This document shows, in pieces, positions 34,590 through 47,356 of a DNA stretch of 64,000 bases (positions are counted from its first letter, which is position 1; the number at the start of each line of letters is the position of its first letter). The translations under genes and the position numbers were made by a program. This DNA comes from Oxytricha trifallax (taxonomy: Eukaryota; Ciliophora; Spirotrichea; Sporadotrichida; Oxytrichidae), in assembly GCA_000711775.1 (NCBI GenBank), contig ARYC01000201.1, positions 120,356 to 184,355 on the forward strand, in the 5' to 3' direction. The notes below the pieces were generated by a model. It was given only the letters and a program-made list of their open reading frames with translations, ran no database searches and had not been told where the DNA came from.

Positions 34590-36815
34590 TATTCTTCTCT
34601 TCATATTTTTCATGTTTGTGCCACCACTCAATACTCCACTAGTAATGTTCAATCCACAAACTCAATCTCAAATGCTAGGAGGACCTATCCATCTTCACTC
34701 TATTTCCTTAGAAATCAATCCCATTTCCATCTTCTCCAAAATAGATCTCATAACTATCTGACTTTCTTGGAATGACATGTTCCCTATCTTTTACACAGTT
34801 AGCTCTTTCTAAATTTAAACCCTAATTATATGAAAATTTTCAAAATAATTTTATAGAGAACATATTTAATCTTTTCTACTAATAATTCATAATTGTTTGG
34901 TAGAATATATTATCAATAAATATATTAATATAATTATTAATTTTTACCTATTAAATGTTAAATTCATAGCAATTTTAGATCAAATCGATTTTAAGCACCT
35001 TAGATTTCTGATATTATTCAAAAACAGCAAGCAATTTTCTGAAAGATTTTTCTGTTTAATAAGAAATTTAGAAGCAATTTTTAACTTACTGCACAAACTC
35101 ATTCAAGATTGAGTTCAGTACAATAATTCTACAATAAATAGTTAAGAAATATTGTTGAATCAAAAATTATGATTATATATATATTACATAAATAGTTATA
35201 ATTTCAAATTTAAATCTTATATTAAATTAGGCATAAATTATTTTATAAGACTTCCTCAACTGGAAAAAAAGACTAATAAACGCAAACAAATAAAAAAAAT
35301 TTATCATTAATTTTTTATGTAAATGTAAACTTTAAAATAATTAATACTTCAATATATTTAAATTATCTATAAAGTTTATTACGCTCCTCTTATAAAAAAA
35401 GTATATCAAAATTTTATTTATAAAAAACAAAAATTACCTTTACTATCTTAACATCTATTGCTTGTTATTTTCAAATATTTTTTTTACTATTAGTAAATTT
35501 AATAATTTGCTTTAATGAATTATTATGGAATTTTTAACAAAAAAATCTGCTTGATATTTAGTTTTAATTAGTGATATAATATGTTTTGCAATAAAGATTA
35601 ATCTTTATTAATCCTTTTAATTAAAAAATTAGAGTAAATAATTTAAAATTAAGAGTAAATATTATAATTTGAAAAATAAACGGCAAATCATAATCTATAG
35701 TATTTTTATTTTTCTATATATTATTACTTATATAGCAATAATTATTCGGGAAAGTTTTAATAGTATAATGATTACCTTTTATCATTGTAGGGCAAATTGT
35801 TGTAATATTCCTGATTTATCCTCAAATAACCATTCTTGGGGGCAGCTTCACAAATTCCTATATCAATATTCTCTAGTTGTTCTTTAATAAATTATTTTTA
35901 AATTAAAATTTGGAAATTTCTTATATTTATAATAATATTATTAATTGTTAAAATTATCTGTATTACTTATAAATGTCACTCATTTAATTCATATTTTATC
36001 TAAGTTTAAATAAAATTAAATAAATTAATATTTTGCTGCATTAAAATTTTGTTTCAAAATTTATACAATAATTTTTTTTAATAAATCTAAAATACTCTCA
36101 TAAGTAACACATTAAAAAAATTTTTTTTTTGCAAATAACATTATAATCAATTATAATTATTAATAAAATGAATCTAATTCATTGAAGGTATTATAATAGT
36201 CTAATTAATTTAATTGAGATTTTCAAGAATATTTTATCAAATCCTTAACAATTAATTTATTTGTTAAATCGTTTTTAATAATTAATTATTTGTTCTTCAG
36301 ATGTCTCATAGTGAAATCGAATAACGATTTAATTGCAGCAGTGGAAGACTATGATATCTATCAAGTCATATTTTGGTGTTTAGAGATGTCCTTTGAGTTT
36401 AAACAAAATATGTTAGATCACATTTATTTCTCTTTGAGTTTGATGAGCATGTTCAGGTTACTATTTAAAAAGTCAAATATTTATTTAACAGAGATAATAA
36501 CATTTTAAGGGTGTTTCGGGTGTGGGCTCAATAAAGTATAACAATTCAGGCAAATCTTAGAGTATATTTAATAGAATTAAATAATAATGAAAAAAAAATA
36601 TAAGTCTAATTTAGATTTATAATTATAGTATTGTTAAACATAAAATTACATATACCTTAATTGAGGCATTTTTAGAATTTTTAGATAAAATTTCTTATTA
36701 GCTTTTAATAAGTAATATTCTTTATATTTTCTAACACCCTCAAATTTTACTGAGAAAATATAGGGATATGACTATTCATTTGCAAGATTGACTTGCATGG
36801 GATGTAATTCGTATT
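34590..36815 (-). CDS. Unknown gene, at least four minus-strand MDS-like patches
   Basis: Coding-looking minus frames at 36640-36815 (KYELHPMQVNLANEQSYPY), 35770-35885 (ENIDIGICEAAPKNGYLRIN), 34960-35115 (LNSILNEFVQQVKNCFQISY) and 34590-34830 (CVKDREHVIPRKSDSYEIYF, then FGEDGNGIDFQGNRVKMDRS and WIEHYQWSIEWWHKHEKYEE). They are separated by AT-rich DNA. The common strand and spacing suggest one fragmented gene, but neither start, stop nor pointers were established. The Trp-rich last patch has no recognised family. A plus frame at 36290-36508 overlaps none of these and its reality is uncertain. Confidence 0.4.
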
Positions 36816-37264
36816 TTGCTGATTTGATTTATTACTAACAACTTAACTCATTAATCAAAAGATGCAAATTAGTTATGCCATTCATTCATACTTATTTTTA
36901 AACAAAATCTATTCTTGTGTTCTTATTATAAAATAGCTATAATAAAATTAGATATATCTTAAATAAGATTAATTGACATTATTTTGACATTTCAGAACAT
37001 TAACTGAGAATAAAATGAAACCATTTTTTAGATCTTCAATTGAAATTTTTAGTTAATTTTCTTTCTTTAATCTAAATCCAGATTTTATATATCATATAAA
37101 TTCTCTAAATTTTTGAATGATAAATACTCTTAATGTTAGCGTATCAATTTTGATAGGCAAAGTTATCTTAATTAAATTTAAATTGAAAAATATTCAATTT
37201 GAATTCAATATATAATCAATGTGTGAATTCTAAACTTAAATTCATTGATTTGAACTAAAATATA

Positions 37265-37413
37265 TTAGGAATGGAGCTGTAACGAATTTTAAGAGGCAAT
37301 TAGTGAAAGTGGAAGACTATATTAAAAAAGAAATTCAGATAAAAATCAGAGAAGTTTAAATCTACTTATCTGAATACCATAAATTAATAGACCCAAAGTA
37401 CCCATGATATTAA
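37265..37413 (+). CDS. Plus-strand MDS, helical protein fragment
   Basis: Open plus frame ending in TGA: GAVTNFKRQLVKVEDYIKKE, IQIKIREVQIYLSEYHKLID, PKYP. Reads like a C-terminal coiled coil. Upstream segments not identified. Confidence 0.4.
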
Positions 37414-37582
37414 GCGTATTTTCTTTTTTTTTTAAATTACCAAAGATCAAGCATATCATAAATTCTTAAACGCAAAATATAAAATCTTAGAATCAATATC
37501 TTTAATAGATTATTCGAATTCAAGTAATTCATATACTTTAATTTTCATTTTTTTCTCATTAATTTAATTTAAAATTCAATGC

Positions 37583-40140
37583 TCATAAGTCTATATAAAG
37601 ATTCAGCAACTAATTTCTTATAAATTGATTGTATCTTCCTCTATTATTGAAAATTATAATTTGAAGAAAAAATTACTAATAAAATACTTTGGTTTTTTAT
37701 TGCTGGAATTGTTCTTGGACAGTTAACTGATTTTTACTTTATGATTATTTTGTTATAACCATTTAGTTATTTTCAAAGATAATTGCAGCATCTTCAGGCT
37801 TTGGAGGTGGTTACATACAACTTGAATTCTTCATTTACTATTCTGAACGATCTTTCTCTGATATTGTGTATTTATATATATTTATAACTATAGATTAGAG
37901 AGAGGGATTATTCTGAAAATTAAAGATGTCATGAACAGAGTGGGCTTTAATTTTCAAACCAGAATTGTTCTCAATTTACTGCTTTTGTGTTTGATCGATT
38001 GATGGAACATTTTCTTACTACTTCGATTTATTTAAATTGCTATCAGTCATACTCAAGAACTCATCATTGGATGAATTAGATAAATTTCTTGAAATTTGAG
38101 AATATCATAATAATTATTAATAATAATATAATTTCTTGACAAAATTAAATTATTAAGTATTGAATTTAGAAACTGACAAATTATCAAGTTTTAATGAAAA
38201 AATAACATTATTTTGAAGAAAAAAATAAAATGATATAAATTGCATTTTATAATTTATTGTTTAAAAATTATAAAAGGAAAACAAGCTACTTAGAGTATTT
38301 TATTTTTTAAATTAAGCAATATTATAAATAATTGAAACTTCAAAACCCCTTTGGTAGTTTTAAAAATATAAAATGATATGATTAGTATATGGATAAATTT
38401 CTTTGAAAACAAATCTTTTTGTTTGAAAAATTAATTTTCATTTATTATTTTTTAATTTAAAAGTCTCAATTTTTAATTTGACTTTTTAAAGTGTTATTTT
38501 TAAATTATTCTAAATAAACATGAATGATTATATAATTAATTTGCTTTATCTAGTTATTAAAATTTCTCATTTACTCCATTTAATTTATATGAAATCCATC
38601 AATAGTTTTATTGCTCATTAATGAGATTTTGATATTAAAACAAAATATACGTTGTCTGTGTATCATATTAGGAATTGATTGTAATTTTTAAATTAATTTA
38701 AAAAAATTTTAAGCAAGATTTATCAACTAGAGCTTATTAAAAAAATATGACAGTAAGGTGTATTTAAAAGATGATATTGGAAGTTTATCGAATTCCTAAA
38801 TAGAAGTAATTTCCCAATTTTTCAATGTTTTCTTTAATAGTTATTAAAGTCGATTTGTTTCTCTGCAAACTTCATGTGGTAACATGTAAACATAAGCATT
38901 TATGAAGGTGTCAAAAATCAATAAGATAAAGATATAACTAACTATACTATCTAATTGGTTTAACTCCCTGTTTTAATTTTAGAAAAATTCTTAAACAATA
39001 ATACTTATTATTTGGTTCTCACAATACATTATTATCAAATAAGTGTATAGTAATGCAGGGAATTCTATCAAAATTGATTATTAACTTTTAATGAACTCAT
39101 GATTATTTTAAAACAAAATAATGAAATATATATATACATATAAAGAGCAATTATATAAAAACCAATAATTCTTTCCATATTAATCTCAATTATAAGTTAA
39201 AACAAAAAATTCTAACAAGTCTTGTAAGAAAATTTTATTGCCTCTAATTAACTACTTTAAATTAAAACGTTAGATTTTTTAACCTAATTTCTTGCTAAGT
39301 ATACAATAAAGAAATTTTATTTGTAAAATATTGATTAAATTAATCTATTTTTAAAAAAAAGAATTCTTTAAAAGACTAATGTTGATCAATTATATTCTTG
39401 AACACATTACTTAGCATTTATTATTACAAAATGAAGACAAAAATTCAAGCAAAACTTAATTATTTTTTAAGAAGCGAATAATCATGCTTCTTAATCCTCA
39501 AAGTTGCAAGTATCATAATAACATAAAAATAATTGTAAAAGAATTTCGCAATCTTTATTGTTTATATCTATAATTGATATATTCTATAAAATTTTAATAA
39601 ATTGTTCGAGCTAACATGTTTAACTTAGCTTGCTGCAACTTGGTTCAATTAACTCTCAGCTTTTGGAATACCTAGAATTTCACTTGCAAATTAACTCTAG
39701 TTAAATGGGATTTAATTGTTATCAACACCAAACTTCTCTGATAAAATTTAATTCAATTAACTTGTACAAAAAATGTTTTGATTTAATTCATTAATATCTG
39801 AAGATTTTGAGTTACTACTACTATCGTCAAAAAACATTTTATTACTTCTAGGGTCCCTCATAAAGTCTTGGGTTTTAGATCTCTGAAATAAATCTTAGAT
39901 ATCTTCTTGAACAGAGTTTAATGAATCAAATTTTATATTTTTAGAGTTTGTTGTTTGAATCACAGGTCTTTGAGATACAGATCTTTCAATGTCATAACTT
40001 TAAAGAAGTGAGTTAGATTGTAGTTAGTTAGAAGATCTAACTATTGAAAACTAGATAACTCTATTTTGGATTTTTGTAATTTTGAATACTGGCATAGGGA
40101 TATTTTGGTCTTTCAATTTCTAGTTTATGAAATAGTTCAT
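37583..40140 (-). CDS. Hypothetical Gln/Ser-rich protein split by a 1.5-kb IES
   Basis: ATG 40140 (MNYFINQKLKDQNIPMPVFK), TGA 37583-37585. With the single 1517-bp IES removed the frame is 1041 nt = 347 codons, an exact multiple of three. N-terminal part: YDIERSVSQRPVIQTTNSKN, DIQDLFQRSKTQDFMRDPRS, NQIPFNQSQFASEILGIPKA; after the junction: NLSNSSNDEFLSMTDSNLN, GLKIKAHSVHDIFNFQNNPS, CMQPPPKPEDAAIIFEN. Mostly low-complexity with no known domain; the last 40 residues are AT-biased, so the end is less certain. Confidence 0.65.
38087..39603. other. IES, 1517 bp, pointer ATAAATT
   Basis: ATAAATT at 38080-38086 and 39597-39603; joins KHVSSNN to LSNSSNDEFL in frame. Interior is AT-rich with no gene. 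Confidence 0.6.
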
Positions 40141-40984
40141 TAGGTGAATCTGAAATAAAACTAACGAAATAAACAAATTTTTATAATTTAAAATTCATTA
40201 TAATTCTCACTTTTTATAACTAGGTTAAGGTGCTTTATTAGTAAAAAAAATTGAATAAAAATAATTAAATTGTAAATCTAATATAAAAATCATTAATTTT
40301 AATTATAAAAAATTATTTATTTGATATATAATTATAAACAGTACCCTATTCAAATAACCAAGAATGAAAATTTGAATATTCAAAAAATGATTTAATTACT
40401 TTTGTCAAAATTTAATTAAATTAAATAGATTCAATTTTGTTAATTGAAATTTTTAAATAATATCCACGATATTTTCCAGAAATATTGAAATTAAAATTTA
40501 GTACTCATGATCTTTTTTTTTAGCTCTGTAACTTTATATCAATTAATATCCCATTATTTTATTCTATTTAATTGTTTATTTCACATCTAATTTAGTTAGT
40601 TAGATTTTGAAAAATATAAATATTTATTTGTTAATACTCGCCAATAAAATCATAAATTTTTAATATATTTAGTTGCAAATCATATAAAATGTATAACAAT
40701 AACTTTGAAATAAGACTTTAATCATTAATTTATATTATTTAAATTTCTAGCAAAAAAAATAAAAATTCATGTAAAATTCTCCTGTAATATATAAAAATTA
40801 TGATATAATACTTTTTCGAATTTAACTTTTATGTAAAGAATGATAAATTTTGTCAATAAATGCATAAGGGTAAAAATATCTGCTATTATAAAAATAAAAT
40901 ATAACTATTGGTAAACTATCTTAAACTTCAGTAAAGTTTAAAGACCGTGTATAAAAGCATATAAAACTTGCAAGTTTAATATAA
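40141..40984. other. Non-coding AT-rich DNA
   Basis: No coding segment seen; upstream flank of the 40140 start. Confidence 0.45.
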
Positions 40985-41391
40985 AATTATAAATCTTTTT
41001 GCTGTGTTATCCAAATAATGAAATGAAAGAAATTAGTAAAATCAAAAAAATTTCATAAATTCATTAATTAAACTTCTATACTTAGTTATTTTCTATGCTT
41101 ATCATTATTAAACTAGATATTTAATTACACAAAGAAATATTTGAATTGTGTGGCTATATTTCTCTGATTTTTACTAGAAAATATTGCGATGTAAATCATA
41201 CTTATCTACTTTTAATAAGTATTTAACTACCCGATTAATGATTCAGACCATATTTTTCTTAATATTTAATGATTCTTAATATTTAAATAATAAAATTAAA
41301 AAAAAGAAAATTTCAAATTTAATATTTTTTAACTATAAGCTCAACAATACTTAAGTCTGTGATAGGTTGAGTCTAACGGATTCTATTCATT
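40985..41391. repeat. Direct repeat, copy 1 of about 410 bp (copy 2 at 48800-49220)
   Basis: The two copies share long identical runs such as TTTCTATGCTTATCATT and GTGTGGCTATATTTCTCTGA at roughly 85% overall. Both end with homologous C-terminal coding sequence (minus strand) ending TYxRLKY-stop. Confidence 0.75.
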
Positions 41392-44300
41392 CAAACCCCA
41401 AAACTTATTAGTGAGGTTTATAAGTGCTTTGATTTGTAGAGTATAGTTGGGGTAAGCAGAGAAATTAGGTCAAATTGCAAAATGAGAAATAGAAATTAGC
41501 GAAATTTAGGGTCTATTTAAGATGAGTAATATTTAGATTTACTGCTTAAGCTTAGGTATGGTACTAGTTTTAATATAGACTAAATCAAACCAGAGCTCAT
41601 CCTCGCTCTATTAAGCGAGAGTAGTATATTGAGTTCTTGCATAAGCTCAGAGAGAAGTGTAGCAACTAATAAATCATCTTGTTTGTTGATAACTTATCAG
41701 TTCATAAGACTAAGATAAGAAAGCTTATGAGGAGTTAAACATAACTTCTGTATACATCGTTCCTTATTGCCCATAATTTAATGGAATTGAATTTTACTGA
41801 GTTAAATCAAGAATTACTACAAGAAGCTACTGCTCTATCATCTAATGCATGATTTACTAATCGATAAAGTAGACTTAATACAAATTAGTTGCAAGAGAGT
41901 GAATAAAGATAAGACTACGATATGTGCAAGGAAGGGGAGAATGAATGTTTATTGATAAGTTTAAGACTTAAATGAATGAAATAGTTCAAATATAATGAAC
42001 CATTAAAAGGATTAGGTTTCTCTTTCTTCTCCTCTTCTTATGGCTTGCTTGGGCCCATATTTCTTCTCTTAGTGCCAGCTCCTGCATCTATGTTCATTTC
42101 ATCTGGTTTTTAGACATCTTTATAAAGCCTCTTGCTCACCTCATAAATTGTCTACGACTTTCTTTCTCTGTGAACCTTTGCATGCTCTTTCAAAAGATAT
42201 ATACCAGTGCCAGATTTTTCTACAAAGTTATATGACAAAGCTTACTTGAAAGATAAGGATGCTTCTTTAGTTCCTCTAGCCTAGCTGTGTTTAATAGAAC
42301 GCCTTGCTTCTTCTAGTCTTCATAAGAGATAGAATATCGTTATTTACGAGCTTCTTCAATTATTTCACTGAGATACTCCTCTTTTATTGTACCAAGGACA
42401 CCAAAAAAGAAGTTCCTCTCTGTTAGTTTATTAGAGAGTTGCTTCTTGAAGGTACACTTCTTCTTCCTAATCTTACATGGCATCCTCATAAAAATTAGTG
42501 ACTGAAATCTCAGGGTAGTTGGGAATCTATTAGTTTAATCTCTTTATTTTTAAAAGCTTTCTTCTCCTCACAAAGTATTGCTTTCAAGAATGAAATATTG
42601 GTACCTTCCATCGTTGGAAGGAATAATCTAACTATATAATTTGTTAATAGTAATCAAGCTATCTTATTATGTAAAGTTAGGTATCGATAGAGATCTTCCT
42701 TACTTCTGAATCTTGAGATCATTTCTTGAGCCTCGACTCTTTTCATTTGATCATTGAGTGATTCCATCTTTGTTCCTCTTCCTATTAATGAATTTCAAAT
42801 CATGATTTGTAGACTTCTGGATCCTTATGTTTAAAATCTTACTATTAAATATGGGCATCTTATATGAAGTCAACCCTGTAAAGATAGTGGAGAAAGTTAG
42901 CAAAAGCTGCAACAAACTCCAGAGATTGATCTCCATTTTTATCAATATAGTTCCATTAAATTAGTACTAAATTTGTTAAATTTTAATGAGTACTGGTACA
43001 AAATTCGTTTAATTTTAATTGGTACCAATTTAATAGTACCGAAACTTAATTAGTAAATAATTTTATACAGATAAGTTTTTTATTCAAAAAGTTCCAAAAT
43101 AATTTAATTTGTACCAGTACCAACCTGAATTTTATCTGTGTTGGTACCAAAAATTAAAAATATTAAGCATTAAATTAGAAAAATTATAGTTATAAACTAA
43201 GTATAAATATGATCTCTAACAATTGAAATTTACCATTATTGTTGCAGTGACAACCCCTCTACAGAGTTACTATTACCAGAGAGGTCATAAGAGCTTAATA
43301 TTAGAAATTTAAATTTGGATTAAAGCATGGCGGCTTACTTAAATCGTGAAGCAGTTTCTCTTGGAGAAGGATAATTATAGCTTAACTTTGGGTCCTCCAA
43401 GAAACCAGATTTAAACTATATAGAAAGGAAGTTAGAGCAAAGAACTCTGGAGTTTGAAGCAGAGGTCTTTAAAATTGAAGTTTATAACAAGAAATAGAGT
43501 GCAGAGGCGGGAGTTTAAATATAAATTGAATTGATTGAGGAAGAAAAGGAACAGCAACCAATAGAAAATATGAAAACATTTTAATGTGAAGAATGCCAAA
43601 ATTTCTTCTCAGGTGGGTCTAGCTTGAGGTGGCATATCAAAGAGATAATCTCTGGTAGAGCTAATATCTACTTTAAAAATGATAAAGTAGATGGTAGGTA
43701 TTTGTGCACAACATGCATGAAGTCTAATACTCACTAAGCCAAAGTAAAAAGGATAATGCAAAAGCACCACATAAGCGAATTCCTGATTAAAGATGATGAA
43801 ACTTAAAAGCTTATACCTGCTAAAAGAAAAAATAACTCTCTTTAGTTATAAATAGAACAGGAGAAGAGGTTCAAGAGACTGAAGCTATTTGAATCAATTA
43901 ATCAGCCAGCAAATGGTATGTATATAGCATGCTTATTAGCAAAGCAATGAATATTCCTGCATTAAATGCAATTGATCTTAGTAGTTGTTATGAAAATTAT
44001 TTGCATTTTAACATACCAAATAAGGCTAAACTTATAGCAGTTGATGAGTATTATAAAAGTATATCCTTTCGAGTATCTTATTAAAAACGAGCAGATGAAT
44101 TTGGCAAATGAATACATAAAATTGAGAGAGGCTTAGAAATAGTTTAAAACTTACTTAGACTTAATGGAGTTATTCAAAGTTTAAAATGAATTTTAGAGAT
44201 TATCACTATCAAAATAGATACCTAGATGACTAAAACGAGATACTTTCAGATTTTATAAAGAGTATATAAGAGCTCCATGAATTTGGGCATTTGCATAGAA

Positions 44301-46385
44301 ATTTGAAGCCAAAAATGTTATGTTAAATCTCTGTTCATTAGAAATAGCAGTAATTTATTTCAATAAAGCAATAAGATAATAGATAGTGCTGCGTTTTGTT
44401 TCTAACCCCAATAAGACCCTAACTAATTCCAACAAATCAAATAACTAAACATCTATATTATAGGGTTTTGGGGTTTTATTGTTGCTTTGTATAACTTGCT
44501 TCGACTGATCCTGATCATTTAGTTAAATGTTGGACTATATTACTAGCTGAGTAGGTTGTGACATTTTTTGAGGTAGGGGATTGGAAACAAAAGTTTTCGG
44601 AGCAGAATCCTAATTTTACACTTAATTTAATGTATTTTGGTCAGAAATAAGAGGTGGGAGTTTTAAAGGCCTTTATTTTTTCTAGGCTTAAATTTGAATC
44701 ATTTCATTTATGTTTTAAGCTGCAGCATTAAATACTTAAAACTATTTCTTATCAATTAGTAGTATATAATCTAATTAATTCAATAATTAGGGAATTTCAT
44801 AAATCAACTACTATTATTTAATTACTTTAGAATGTGTGATTTAATTATATCTTTCAATATATTCATTTAAATTTTATGAAATTTTTTATGCTTATTTTTA
44901 ATAATATAAAATGTTTATATTTGCTCATCTTATTTTTATTAATTATTTTTAAAAAATAAATTGCAAGGTTTGTTTTTATTTGAAAAAAAATATATAATTT
45001 AAACATAATTCTCCGAATATTTTAAATTTACTTAATGAATAAAAATCTAATTTTATTCATCTGTTATTAATTGCAAACATTTTGTAGGCTTAAAATATTT
45101 GACATTTATGCATTATAAAATCAAAATTGTATAATTATTAAGTAGAAATATTTTAAGAAAAGTTAAAATCATTTACTTAAAAGTAAAATGAGAATATTCT
45201 TAATACAAATATTTAAATTTTAATTTGATAAAATGATTAAAATAAATTATTAACAAATGTATAAATAATAAACTATATATTAATTTATGATAGAAATTTT
45301 AAAGGTCTGATTGAACCTATTTGTTTATTGTTTTGATAGTTGAGGCTAGGATTGTTTGAGGATCTTGTTTACCTTTTGAGGTTAATCTTTTTAAGTATTT
45401 CTCTGTTCTTCGTCAATTTTATAATGATAATGAATATTATCAAACTATAATTAAAAAATAATTGCAAAGCAAATGCGATTATATTGCAAGATTATCTTAG
45501 ATTCCGAAAATTTATTGTTTTTTAGTTTTCTTATCGAATTTATATATTATTGGAATATTTGCTTGCTTTTTGGAGTAACTTCTATTTCTCCAAGTCAAAT
45601 GATTTAGGTTTTATTATGCATGTGAGTATTTTTATTTTTAAATCCCATTCAAAATGATATTAATTAAATTTACCAAAATCAAAAAATTTCTCTTATTTAT
45701 TTCTCTCAATTTATTTAACTAATGTTGGAATTAAGATTGACTGCGAATAATATATATTAATGTATTTTCTGTATTTTAAATTGAATTTTATTCTTATAAT
45801 ATTTAATAAGTTTAATCATTGATGCATGATTTTAAATTTATTTTCGTATTTTTTATCAAAAAATTTAGAAATTTAATAAAAAAATGCTAAAATTGAAATT
45901 TTTCAGATTAAAATCAATCTTTTGCTATTTATTTTGCTATATCAATGTCTAATTTTGTTTAATAATTCTTATAGAATAAATATTTTTAAACACAAATACG
46001 TTTGTAGAAGTCAGTACTTAATTTTTTTAAGTAATTTATAAATTTAATTGAATAAAACTACTTATTTACACAATATTAACAACGACAGAATTCGCATTTG
46101 AGATAAAGACATTGCCGGTAATCTATTCGCTATCTTACTAAAGTACAATTCCACTATTGTCTCCTTTGATCTTATTACGAGGTTATTACAAATGCTTGAG
46201 TTATTGTTAGTTTATCTCTGGCAAGATTGTTTGCTTCTACTAACCAACATTATTACTTGCATTAGTTCCTGGGGATTCAAGCAACAAATCATGCTTTTTC
46301 GAAGATGGTGGAAAAACGTTTTTCTGAGTAGATGAGAAGTCTTCTTAAGATTAATTATTATTAGCTTATTCATTATTTAAATGCC
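41341..46385 (-). CDS. Low-complexity tail MDSs interrupted by a TBE transposon
   Basis: Minus-strand coding patches in order: 46385-46080 (NNQSQEDFSSTQKNVFPPSS, KKHDLLLESPGTNASNNV), about 45610-45520 (KPKSFDLEKQKLLQKASKYS), 45425-45310 (KNREILKKINLKRQTRSSNN), 44740-44481 (RPLKLPPLISDQNTLNQVQN, APKTFVSNPLPQKMSQPTQL) and, after removing the TBE and one ATT, 41391-41341 (NEQNPLDSTYHRLKYC, TGA 41341-41343). The end resembles the end of DUF1295 copy C, so this may be an alternative tail of C or the tail of another paralogue. Interior junctions not resolved. Confidence 0.45.
41640..41950 (+). pseudogene. TBE 42-kDa DDE transposase, C-terminal remnant
   Basis: Plus strand: FVDNLSVHKTKIRKLM (second catalytic Asp region) and, after a frame change, VPYCPQFNGIEFYWVKSR (third acidic residue region). 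The N-terminal half is missing. DDE transposases of TBE are known to act in genome rearrangement in Oxytricha; this copy cannot encode an intact enzyme. Confidence 0.7.
42005..42950 (-). pseudogene. TBE 22-kDa-type ORF, frame-shifted
   Basis: Minus-strand pieces in different frames: NGDQSLEFVAAFANFLHYLY, EAQEMISRFRSKEDLYRYLT, PYLSSKLCHITLQKN and EEYLSEIIEEARKQRYS. This is the position and style of the middle ORF of TBE elements. Several TGA and frame changes make it non-functional. Confidence 0.5.
42985..43150. repeat. Cluster of GGTACC / GTACCAGTAC palindromes
   Basis: Five or more related short palindromes (ACTGGTACAAAA, TTGGTACCAA, GTACCAGTACCAA, TTGGTACCAAAA) lie between the divergent 22-kDa and zinc-finger ORFs of the TBE; possible promoter or protein-binding array. 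Confidence 0.5.
43327..43950 (+). CDS. TBE 57-kDa-type protein, zinc-finger N-terminal part
   Basis: ATG 43327 to TGA 43948-43950, 208 codons. Starts MAAYLNREAVSLGEG, then an acidic Gln region and a C2H2 finger FQCEECQNFFSGGSSLRWH followed by a second Cys/His group (YLCTTCMKSN...HH). In TBE elements this ORF combines zinc fingers with a kinase domain; here the frame stops early and only a kinase remnant remains further right (44245-44330). Confidence 0.7.
44245..44330 (+). pseudogene. Kinase-domain remnant of the TBE 57-kDa ORF
   Basis: Reads ELHEFGHLHRNLKPKMLC, the degenerate counterpart of the catalytic loop ELHKLAFVHRDLKPEN in the second TBE at the right edge. The catalytic Asp of HRD is Asn here and the frame is detached from the zinc-finger part. 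Confidence 0.6.
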
Positions 46386-46999
46386 TAAAATGTTGAATTA
46401 TTTATTTTGTTTAAAAATGGTGATACATATATATATATATATAATTCTTTTTTTCTTTTCAGTTGTTAATATCTTTTATTTTAAACTAATGATCTTTGTA
46501 AGATTTCAATTAAAAAAAGTATAAAAGCTTTTAATTTATTTAATAATTATAAGTTAAATTTAAAAATCTTAAAGCAACAGTAAATTTTTTAGTAAGTATA
46601 TAAATTAAAAATAATGTTTTCTTTATTAATCAAGTATTGAATTTTTTTATGAAGAAATAAAAAATTAAAGGTTAGAGTATTATTAAATTACGAAATTTAA
46701 TAAATTTCTTAAACTTTATATGATTCTTATAGTAATGCTTCTCTTATCATTAATTTTATATAATTAATATTAAATTATAACATTTGCAACATTGGTTATT
46801 AAGTTTAAATTAAAATTCTTTTGTTTAAGGAGACAATTCTTAATTTAAATAAATTATAAATATTTTTTTTATAAAAATTCTTAAAAAATATTTGTAATTT
46901 GATTGAAACTTTTGAAATTTTTTGGTTTTAATTACAATTGGTATTAAAATTTTTTTATTTTTCAGATGTGGGAATTGAAAAGAATTCCTTTTAAAGTGA

Positions 47000-47340
47000 T
47001 TTCTTATGTCTTTCTAAAGTCTTCATCGGAGAATGAGTTTAATGAATACTATCCTGAATCAACTCTTGCTTTTGCTCCTCGTGGTCAGGGTGGATTTAAG
47101 GCTAAGACAATTTATTGATTTCACTTTAAGCCACAACATTGCTCTGACCTCTCTGATCTTAAAACCGAGGTCCAAGCTTATCCTGAGAGTTTTGAGTTTC
47201 TTTATATTGCTAGGGGTTTTGGGGTTGTCTTAGTGAGGGATCAGATACTTAATCTAAATTCAGTTTAGCGAGATTGCTTGTAACTTTAGACAACATTTCT
47301 TGTTTGCCAACTGTCTGTGACTTCTTAGTTTATTACTTTT
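47000..47340 (+). pseudogene. Decayed coding sequence, unknown
   Basis: Plus frame SSSENEFNEYYPESTLAF, PRGQGGFKAKTIY, one TGA, then PQHCSDLSDLKTEVQAYPES and EFLYIARGFGVVLVRDQ. More GC than the surroundings and directly left of a MITE; looks like a transposon or gene fragment. Confidence 0.35.
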
Positions 47341-47356
47341 CTTTTCTTTTGTTTAG

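Larger units (their letters stand above)
41392..44477. mobile_element. TBE-family transposon, decayed copy, 3086 bp
   Basis: Starts CAAACCCCAAAACTTATTAG and ends with the complement of AAAACCCCAAAACCC, with TTTGATTTGT further in on both ends, the telomere-like terminal repeat of TBE elements. ATT is duplicated at 41389-41391 and 44478-44480. Shorter than the known roughly 4.1-kb TBE1 and with broken ORFs, so it has lost sequence. It interrupts a reading frame that closes perfectly when the element and one ATT are removed. Confidence 0.88.

Noticed and set aside
34897-35112. Plus-strand 71-codon frame (...FKHLRFLILFKNSK...)
   Set aside because: The minus strand of the same interval reads better (LNSILNEFVQQVKNCF, several TAA/TAG glutamines); the plus frame is taken as its shadow, though not with certainty.
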